Origin: JABDPF01 sp037384065
GTDB lineage: Bacteria > Pseudomonadota > Gammaproteobacteria > Xanthomonadales > SZUA-36
DNA: 12,956 bases
Assembly (NCBI GenBank): GCA_037384065.1
Contig: JARROJ010000098.1
Location: forward strand, 1-12,956
Reading direction: 5' to 3'
The notes below the pieces were generated by a model. It was given only the letters and a program-made list of their open reading frames with translations, was not told where the DNA came from and made no database searches. The position numbers and the translations under genes were made by a program. Positions 1 through 4,904 of the stretch are shown here, piece by piece; positions within the stretch are counted from its first letter, which is position 1; each line of letters starts with the position of its first letter.

Positions 1-626
1 CCCTGCTCGCGCACGATGATCGCCTCGTCGGACATCGCGGGCACGTAGGCGCCGCCCGCCGTGCAGGAACCCATGACCACCGCGATCTGCGGAATGTTGC
101 GGGCGGACAGGTTGGCCTGGTTGTAGAAGATTCGGCCGAAATGATCGCGGTCCGGAAACACCTCGTCCTGCAGCGGCAGGTAGGCGCCGCCGGAGTCGAC
201 CAGGTACAGGCACGGCAGGTGGTTCTGTTCCGCGATTTCCTGCGCCCGCAGATGCTTCTTCACGGTCAGCGGGTAGTAGGTGCCGCCCTTGACCGTCGCA
301 TCGTTGGCGACGATGACGCACTCCTGGCCGGCGACGCGGCCGACGCCGGTCACGATGCCGGCGGCCGGCACCTCGGCCTCGTAGACCCCACGGGCCGCGA
401 GCTGGGACAGTTCGAGAAAGGACGACCCGGGGTCGAGCAGAGCGTCGATGCGCTCGCGCACCAGCAGCTTGCCGCGGCCGCGGTGGCGTTCCTGCGCGGC
501 CGCGCCGCCGCCCTGCATGACGCGCGCCACGGTCTGCTCGAGGTCATCGACGAGCGCGCGCATGTGCGCCGCATTGGCGCGGAAGTCTTCGCTGCCGGTG
601 TTCAGCTGGCTTTCGATTCGGCTCAT
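1..626 (-). CDS. liuB: Methylcrotonyl-CoA carboxylase, carboxyltransferase (beta) subunit, 5' part only
   Basis: The first 208 codons are present and the gene continues past the left edge; full-length family members are about 535 aa. The product would transfer carboxyl from biotin to 3-methylcrotonyl-CoA, the second carbon-skeleton step after isovaleryl-CoA in cytosolic leucine breakdown, together with a biotinylated alpha subunit that is not in the window. The frame reads MSRIESQLNTGSEDF at the start, then a KLLVRERID segment (about 53-61), YYPLTVKKHL (117-126), SGGAYLPLQDEVFPDRDHFG (145-164) and GSCTAGGAYVPAMSDE (186-201), all typical of the MCC beta carboxyltransferase fold. The ATG at 626 lies 16 bp after the liuA stop, so it is co-transcribed with liuR and liuA. 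A propionyl- or geranyl-CoA carboxylase subunit is the main alternative; the isovaleryl-CoA dehydrogenase next door favours MCC. Confidence 0.93.
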   Translation of the reverse strand, partial: MSRIESQLNTGSEDFRANAAHMRALVDDLEQTVARVMQGGGAAAQERHRGRGKLLVRERIDALLDPGSSFLELSQLAARGVYEAEVPAAGIVTGVGRVAGQECVIVANDATVKGGTYYPLTVKKHLRAQEIAEQNHLPCLYLVDSGGAYLPLQDEVFPDRDHFGRIFYNQANLSARNIPQIAVVMGSCTAGGAYVPAMSDEAIIVREQ

Positions 627-642
627 GACACGCCCCGCGCCG

Positions 643-1818
643 CTACTGCGGCCGGGTCTCCTCGAACAGTTCGCGGCCGATCAGCATGCGCCGGATTTCG
701 TTGGTGCCGGCGCCGATTTCGTACAGCTTCGCGTCCCGCAACAGACGACCGGCCGGGTAGTCGTTGATGTAGCCGTTGCCGCCCAGGCACTGGATGGCCT
801 CCAGCGCCATTCGGGTCGCGGCCTCGGAGGTGTGCAGGATCACGCCGGCCGCGTCCTTGCGCTTCGACAGCCCCCGGTCGCAATTGGCCGCAACGGCGTA
901 CAGGTAGGCGCGCGAGGCGCTGAGCGTGATGTACATGTCCGCCACCTTGCCCTGCATCAACTGGAACTCGCCGATGCTGCGACCGAACTGCTTGCGCTCG
1001 TGCAGGTACGGCTCGACGATATCCAGGCAGTTCTGCATGATGCCGACCGGTCCGGCCGCGAGCACCACGCGTTCGTAATCCAGGCCCGACATCAACACGG
1101 CGACGCCGCCGTTTTCCTCGCCGAGAACGTTCTCCCGCGGCACGAAACAGTCCTCGAAGATCAGTTCGCAGGTGTTCGAACCGCGCATGCCGAGCTTGTC
1201 CAGCTTGGGGCCGCGCGAGAACCCCTCGGCGTCGCCCTCGACGATGAAGGCCGTGATGCCGGCCGAGCCGGATTCCGGTTCGGTCTTTGCGTAGACCACG
1301 AAGACGCTCGCCTCGGGGCCGTTGGTGATCCACATCTTGCTGCCGTTCAGGCGGTACCCCGCGCCGTCCCGCGTGGCGGTGAGTTTCATGCCGACCACGT
1401 CCGAGCCGGCCTGGTGCTCGGACATCGCCAGCGCGCCGACCCGTTCGCCGGAACACAGCGCGGGCAGCAGGCGCTGCTTCTGCGTCTCGCTGCCGTTGCG
1501 ATGGATCTGGTTGACGCACAGGTTGGAATGCGCGCCGTAGGACAGGCCGACCGAGGCGGAGGCGCGGCTGATCTCCTCCATCGCCACGCAATGCGCCAGG
1601 TAACCGAGCCCGGTGCCGCCGTAGCTTTCGTCCACGGTCATGCCCAGCAGGCCCATGTCGCCCAGGGCCGGCCAGAGCTCTTCCGGAAAGCGGTTGGCGC
1701 GGTCGATGGCCGCAGCCCGCGGTGCAATCTCGAGCCGCGCGAACTGGTAGACCGATTCGCGCAGCATCTCGATGTCTTCACCGAGGTCGAAATCGAGGGA
1801 TGGAAAATGCGTGTTCAT
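643..1818 (-). CDS. liuA: Isovaleryl-CoA dehydrogenase
   Basis: This 391-aa acyl-CoA dehydrogenase oxidises isovaleryl-CoA to 3-methylcrotonyl-CoA with FAD and passes electrons to electron-transfer flavoprotein. The length matches the family. Visible signatures are MSEHQAGSD (132-140) and WITNG (163-167) in the FAD/substrate region, and the C-terminal QCLGGNGY...EIGAGTNEIRR run (343-377). A Glu at 249 in GLDYERVVLAAGP sits where isovaleryl-CoA dehydrogenases carry their catalytic base; most other acyl-CoA dehydrogenases have it about 120 residues later. That placement, and the downstream MCC gene, separate it from short-chain and glutaryl relatives. The ATG at 1818 follows the liuR stop by 10 bp, so the genes form one operon. 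Confidence 0.95.
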   Translation of the reverse strand: MNTHFPSLDFDLGEDIEMLRESVYQFARLEIAPRAAAIDRANRFPEELWPALGDMGLLGMTVDESYGGTGLGYLAHCVAMEEISRASASVGLSYGAHSNLCVNQIHRNGSETQKQRLLPALCSGERVGALAMSEHQAGSDVVGMKLTATRDGAGYRLNGSKMWITNGPEASVFVVYAKTEPESGSAGITAFIVEGDAEGFSRGPKLDKLGMRGSNTCELIFEDCFVPRENVLGEENGGVAVLMSGLDYERVVLAAGPVGIMQNCLDIVEPYLHERKQFGRSIGEFQLMQGKVADMYITLSASRAYLYAVAANCDRGLSKRKDAAGVILHTSEAATRMALEAIQCLGGNGYINDYPAGRLLRDAKLYEIGAGTNEIRRMLIGRELFEETRPQ

Positions 1819-1828
1819 GGCGGCTCCG

Positions 1829-2215
1829 TCAGGCGTTGGCGTCCAACTCGTTCATCGCGGTCCGGCACTTGCGCTCGGCCTGCTCCATTTCGCGCAGCAT
1901 GGCGTCCAGTTCGCGCCGGCGAACCATGAGTTCGGCGCGCTTTTCTTCGATCCGGCTCAGCAGGGTCTCCAGCTGCCGGCGGTTGTTGCCGGGCGTGCCG
2001 TACATGCCGATGATCTCGGCGCTCTCGTCCAGGCTGAGGCCGAGCCGCTTGCCGCGCAGGATCAACCGCAGCTTGGTGCGGTCGCCGGCGCTGAAGCGAC
2101 GGTGCGGCCCGTCGCGACTCGGGTTCAGCAGACCCTTCTCTTCGTAGAATCGAATCGTCCGCGTCGTGACGCCGAATTCCTGCGCCAGGTCACTGATGCT
2201 GAACGTCTTTTGCAT
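1829..2215 (-). CDS. liuR: MerR-family regulator of branched-chain acyl-CoA catabolism (LiuR)
   Basis: This 128-aa protein has an N-terminal MerR winged helix-turn-helix (about 5-70), with the family hallmark TTRTIRFYEEKGLL at 18-31 and RRFS at 39-42. A long basic and acidic helix (about 77-120) forms the dimer coiled coil. There is no large C-terminal ligand domain and only one Cys (117), so it is not a metal- or redox-sensing member. As first gene of a liuR-liuA-liuB operon it fits LiuR, the proteobacterial regulator of leucine/isovalerate degradation. The ATG at 2215 was chosen; an in-frame GTG at 2224 would add three residues. A 16-bp palindrome in its own promoter suggests autoregulation. 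The binding assignment is inference from position and from known LiuR regulons. Confidence 0.9.
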   Translation of the reverse strand: MQKTFSISDLAQEFGVTTRTIRFYEEKGLLNPSRDGPHRRFSAGDRTKLRLILRGKRLGLSLDESAEIIGMYGTPGNNRRQLETLLSRIEEKRAELMVRRRELDAMLREMEQAERKCRTAMNELDANA

Positions 2216-2243
2216 GGCCCCCACGGATGGTTGGTTCGCTCGA

Positions 2244-2272
2244 AGTATAGCTATCGTTTACGTTAACGTAAA
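2244..2272 (-). promoter_or_regulatory. Candidate sigma70 promoter of the liuRAB operon
   Basis: Reading leftwards, TTTACG (plus positions 2267-2272) could be a -35 and TATACT (2244-2249, five of six matches to TATAAT) a -10, with a 17-bp spacer. Transcription would start near 2237, giving a leader of about 20 nt before the liuR ATG at 2215. The palindrome overlaps the -35 and spacer, the usual position for a MerR-family operator. The promoter is read by eye only. Confidence 0.5.
2257..2272. promoter_or_regulatory. Perfect 16-bp palindrome, probable LiuR operator
   Basis: TTTACGTTAACGTAAA is a perfect palindrome centred on 2264/2265, immediately upstream of liuR and overlapping its likely -35 and spacer. 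From memory it closely resembles the operator reported for proteobacterial LiuR regulators. The palindrome is seen directly; its use by LiuR is inference. Confidence 0.7.
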
Positions 2273-2299
2273 GTTCATCCCGTGCGCCGACGCGCGCTC

Positions 2300-2309
2300 C
2301 CGTTAACGG
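2300..2309. promoter_or_regulatory. Second palindrome with the same CGTTAACG core
   Basis: CCGTTAACGG is a perfect 10-bp palindrome sharing the eight central bases of the proposed LiuR operator. Its centre lies 40 bp from that of the first site. It could be an auxiliary weaker operator or chance. The rest of the 2225-2397 spacer holds no gene; just after the lyase stop there is a 5-bp GC stem (GACGG/CCGTC) without a U-tract, too weak to call a terminator. Confidence 0.35.
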
Positions 2310-2397
2310 CGCTGGATGGGAAACCGGTTCTACGTCGTCCTGCTTCGCGCCCGGCGCGGGTTGCGGCACCGAGCGTCGACGGCGCCGCGACCGTCAA

Positions 2398-3252
2398 TCA
2401 GGATTCGAGAATGCGCCGCGCCTGGACGAGGTGCGGCCGGTCCAGCATGACGCCGTCGAGTTCGACGACGCCCGCGCCGGGCTGGCGCGCGAACGCGTCG
2501 ACGACCCGGCGGGCGCGTTCGATTTCCGCCGCACTGGGCGTGAAGACGCGGTTGATGATGTCGACCTGGCCGGGATGGATGGCGAGCTTGCCGGTGAACC
2601 CGTCGCGCCGCGCCGCGCGGCAGGCGCGCTCGAGCCCCGCGGCGTCGCGAAAATCCGCGTGAATCGTGTCGATCGCGGCGACCCCGGCTGCGTGCGCGGC
2701 GAACAGGCACAGGTTGCGCACCATCTCGAAGGGCGGCGTCCACGAACCGTCCGCTTCGCGCACGGCGGTCGCGCCGACGGCGGCGCCGAGGTCCTCCGCG
2801 CCCCAGCTCAGCGCCGCCAGTCGCGGGCCGCAGGCGCCGTAGCCACCCAGTTGGAACAGGGCCTCGGGGGTTTCGGTGACCAGCGGCAGGATGCCGATCG
2901 GTTCGTCCGCCCCACCCTGCCCGCCCGCGTGGGCATCCAGGGCGCGCGCCAGCGCCAGGACGTCCTCCGGCGAACGCGCCTTGGGCAGCATGATGCCGCC
3001 GGGCCGCGACGGCGCGATCGCCGCCAGGTCGTCGGCGTGCTCCGCGCTGGTCGTCGGATTGACCCGGACCCACAGGCGCTCGCGCGGCAGGCCACAGGTT
3101 TGCAGGAAGCGGACCGCCCGTTCCCGTGCGCGCGGCTTGTTCGCCGTCGCGACGGAATCCTCGAGATCGAGGATCAGCGCGTCCGCGGGTACTTCAACGG
3201 CCTTTGCGAGCTTGCGCTCGCTGTCGGCGGGCACGAACAGCAGGGAGCGCAC
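2398..3252 (-). CDS. HpcH/HpaI (CitE-type) CoA-ester lyase
   Basis: This 284-aa protein belongs to the citrate-lyase-beta-like TIM-barrel family, Mg-dependent enzymes that cleave or condense malyl-, citramalyl-, methylmalyl- or hydroxymethylglutaryl-type CoA esters. It shows the start MRSLLFVPADS, LDLEDSV (28-34), WVRVNP (61-66, with the CoA-site Arg), PLVTETPEA (123-131, Glu127 a likely Mg ligand), SWGAEDLG (149-156, Asp154 the other ligand) and IHPGQ (225-229). The GTG at 3252 was chosen because it gives the family's standard N-terminus and follows the upstream stop by 2 bp; an upstream in-frame GTG at 3297 would overlap that gene by 43 bp. It is tightly coupled to the MaoC hydratase, so the pair probably hydrates an unsaturated acyl-CoA and then splits the hydroxyacyl-CoA. 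The substrate is not readable; citramalyl-CoA is one possibility. Confidence 0.85.
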   Translation of the reverse strand: MRSLLFVPADSERKLAKAVEVPADALILDLEDSVATANKPRARERAVRFLQTCGLPRERLWVRVNPTTSAEHADDLAAIAPSRPGGIMLPKARSPEDVLALARALDAHAGGQGGADEPIGILPLVTETPEALFQLGGYGACGPRLAALSWGAEDLGAAVGATAVREADGSWTPPFEMVRNLCLFAAHAAGVAAIDTIHADFRDAAGLERACRAARRDGFTGKLAIHPGQVDIINRVFTPSAAEIERARRVVDAFARQPGAGVVELDGVMLDRPHLVQARRILES

Positions 3253-3254
3253 CG

Positions 3255-3713
3255 TCAGTCCGCCGGCTTTCTGAGCATCAGCGCGGTCCGCGTGCACGAT
3301 CCGACCAGCACGTCGTGCTGGTTGTAGGCGCGGTGCGCAAAGATGACGATCCCGTTGTCCGGCCGCGAGCGGCTTTCGCGCAGCTCCAGCACCTCGCTCT
3401 CGACGCGAATCGTGTCGCCGTGGAACAGCGGCGCCGGAAACCGGACTTCGTCCCAGCCCAGGTTGGCGACCGCGGTGCCCAGTGTCGTTTCATGGACCGA
3501 GATGCCGACCATCAGGCTCAGCGTCAGGCAGCTGTTGACCAGCCGTTGCCCGAACTCGGTGTGCTCGCGGCAGTATTCCTCGTCCAGGTGCAGCGCCGCG
3601 GGGTTGTGGGTCAGCGTCGTGATCAGGACGTTGTCCGCCTCGGTGATCGTGCGGCGGATCGCGTGATGAAAAACCTGCCCTTGCTGGAACTCTTCGAAAA
3701 ACAGTCCGGCCAT
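3255..3713 (-). CDS. MaoC-family hot-dog hydratase/dehydratase
   Basis: This 152-aa single hot-dog-domain protein is related to MaoC / enoyl-CoA hydratase 2 enzymes, which add water to the double bond of an acyl-CoA. Seen are the central-helix region NPAALHLD (37-44), NSCLTLSLMVGIS (60-72) and HGDTIRVESEV (98-108), typical of the family. The usual Gly-Asp-x-Asn-Pro motif reads Leu-Thr-His-Asn-Pro, so the canonical catalytic Asp is absent while the following His (42) is kept; see findings. The ATG at 3713 is preceded by GGAGGA at 5 nt, and an upstream in-frame start (3746) lacks support. It precedes the CitE-type lyase by 2 bp, suggesting a two-enzyme pathway. Substrate unknown; a mesaconyl- or itaconyl-CoA-like compound is a guess from context. 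Confidence 0.82.
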   Translation of the reverse strand: MAGLFFEEFQQGQVFHHAIRRTITEADNVLITTLTHNPAALHLDEEYCREHTEFGQRLVNSCLTLSLMVGISVHETTLGTAVANLGWDEVRFPAPLFHGDTIRVESEVLELRESRSRPDNGIVIFAHRAYNQHDVLVGSCTRTALMLRKPAD

Positions 3714-3744
3714 CGGTCCTCCCGTCCCGTTCGGTGGCGCGCCC

Positions 3745-3774
3745 ACAATACCGCCTGCTCCGGCCGCGCATCAA
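3745..3774 (-). promoter_or_regulatory. Weak candidate promoter for the maoC-lyase pair
   Basis: Reading leftwards, TTGATG (3769-3774) and TATTGT (3745-3750) each match sigma70 consensus at four of six bases with an 18-bp spacer, about 25-30 nt ahead of the MaoC start. It lies just after the hypE-proximal hairpin, as expected if the catabolic pair is transcribed independently of hyp. Suggestive only. Confidence 0.3.
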
Positions 3775-3793
3775 GGCGCGACCGCGTCGCGCC
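3775..3793 (-). terminator. Hairpin immediately after hypE, possible weak terminator
   Basis: Reading leftwards, GGCGCGA-CGCGG-TCGCGCC forms a perfect 7-bp GC stem with a 5-nt loop, starting 3 nt after the hypE stop codon. Only TT follows, so there is no proper U-tract. It could terminate weakly or protect the 3' end of the hyp transcript. Confidence 0.4.
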
Positions 3794-3796
3794 CGC

Positions 3797-4813
3797 TCAG
3801 CAGATTCTCGGCAAGGGGTCTTCTTCGAGGTCGTCGAGGATGCGCTGACCGCCGAGATCGGTCTCGAGGACCGTGCGCCGCGGGCCTTCCTCGACCGTGC
3901 CGATGATCGCGGCGCCCTCGCCCTCCGGCAGGCTCCGCCAGCGCGCCAGCAGGGCATCGGCCTCCCCGGCGCCGATGACCGCGATGCAGCGGCCCTCGCA
4001 CGCCAGGTAATAGGGGTCGTAGCCGAGCATGTCGCAGACCATCCGCACCGCGTCCCGGACCGGCACCGCCGGCTCGGAAAGCCGCACCGTGACGCCGGCC
4101 TGCTGCGCCATCTCCCAGGCGACGCCGGCCAGCCCGGCGCGGGTCGGGTCGCGCATGAAGCGCAGCCCGTCGAAGGTCATCGCCGCCCGGGCCAGGGCGA
4201 TGACGTTGCCGCAGTCGGACCGCACGTTGCCGCTGATCTGGAACTCCTGCCGCGCCAGCAGCACGGCGATTCCGTGATCGCCGATGGGCCCGCTGACCAG
4301 GATGCGATCGCCGGGCCGAATGCGGTCGAGGCCGAGGTCGACGCCCGCCGCCCGCAGGCCGACGCCGGCCGTCGCCAGGTACAGCCCGCCGCCCTCGCCG
4401 CGCGGCAGAACCTTGGTGTCGCCGGCCACCACCCGCACGCCGGCGTCGCGCGCCGCCTCGGCCAGGCTGGCGACGATGCGATCCAGCGTGGCAATTTCCA
4501 GCCCTTCCTCGATGAAGGCGTTCAGCGACAGGTACAGCGGGTGGGCGCCCGCGACGGCCAGGTCGTTGACGGTGCCGTTGACGGCCAGTGAGCCGATGTC
4601 CCCGCCCGGGAACTCGAGCGGCTGGACGATGAAGCCGTCGGTGGTCATGAAGGGTTCGCCCTCGCCCAGCGCGATCGGCGCGGCGTCGAGCGTCACGTCG
4701 AGGCCCGCTTCCGCCGCCGCTGCGTTGAGATGGCGCGCGAAGATGTCGGCGATCAGTTCGCGCATGTAGCGCCCGCCGTTACCGTGGGCGAGGCTGATGT
4801 GTTTGTCGTCCAT
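3797..4813 (-). CDS. hypE: Hydrogenase maturation protein HypE (thiocarboxamide dehydratase)
   Basis: This 338-aa protein belongs to the PurM/AIR-synthase-like ATP-binding fold. HypE receives a carbamoyl group from HypF on its C-terminal Cys and dehydrates it with ATP to a thiocyanate, the source of the cyanide ligands on the active-site iron. The C-terminus ends PRIC, the diagnostic carbamoyl-accepting tail. The N-terminus has ISLAHGNGGRYM (5-16), and further on come MTTDGF, GDIGSLAVNGTVNDL and VVAGDTKVLPRG, which form the ATP/Mg site. The ATG at 4813 with GAGGAG 5 nt upstream was chosen; an in-frame start at 4864 would add 17 unconserved residues. It is the last gene of the hyp cluster, 91 bp after hypF, with a repeat-like spacer between. 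Confidence 0.96.
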   Translation of the reverse strand: MDDKHISLAHGNGGRYMRELIADIFARHLNAAAAEAGLDVTLDAAPIALGEGEPFMTTDGFIVQPLEFPGGDIGSLAVNGTVNDLAVAGAHPLYLSLNAFIEEGLEIATLDRIVASLAEAARDAGVRVVAGDTKVLPRGEGGGLYLATAGVGLRAAGVDLGLDRIRPGDRILVSGPIGDHGIAVLLARQEFQISGNVRSDCGNVIALARAAMTFDGLRFMRDPTRAGLAGVAWEMAQQAGVTVRLSEPAVPVRDAVRMVCDMLGYDPYYLACEGRCIAVIGAGEADALLARWRSLPEGEGAAIIGTVEEGPRRTVLETDLGGQRILDDLEEDPLPRIC

Positions 4814-4830
4814 TCGAACTCCTCGTGTCG

Positions 4831-4884
4831 TCATCCCGGAATTCGCCGGGCGCAGTTCCGGCATCGTGTCCCGCCATGCCGGGA
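4831..4884. repeat. REP-like palindromic repeat in the hypF-hypE spacer
   Basis: This stretch holds several interleaved GC-rich inverted repeats: CCCGG-AATTCG-CCGGG, then TTCCGGCAT against ATGCCGGGAA. The 14 bases at 4833-4846 recur exactly, inverted, at 9150-9163 in the hypA-hypB spacer. The 10-mer CCGGGCGCAG (4846-4855) recurs at 9104-9113. Such spacers often carry dispersed palindromic units that shape mRNA decay; copy number in the genome is unknown here. Confidence 0.5.
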
Positions 4885-4904
4885 ATACCGCATTCGGTCC
4901 GGGG

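Noticed and set aside
623..1591. 322-codon open frame within liuA on the same strand in another frame
   Set aside because: It is low-complexity, Arg- and Gly-rich, and fully overlaps the clear isovaleryl-CoA dehydrogenase; a high-GC shadow frame.
448..1929. 493-codon plus-strand open frame opposite liuA
   Set aside because: Antisense shadow of liuA and part of liuB; no domain, no ribosome site, composition of a GC-rich mirror frame.
2330..2397. Intrinsic terminator after the CoA-ester lyase
   Set aside because: There is a short GACGG/CCGTC stem, but no U-tract and only 5 bp; not enough to call.
3253..3297. 15-residue N-terminal extension of the CoA-ester lyase
   Set aside because: It would overlap maoC by 43 bp, and the family N-terminus (MRSLLFVP) begins exactly at the GTG at 3252.
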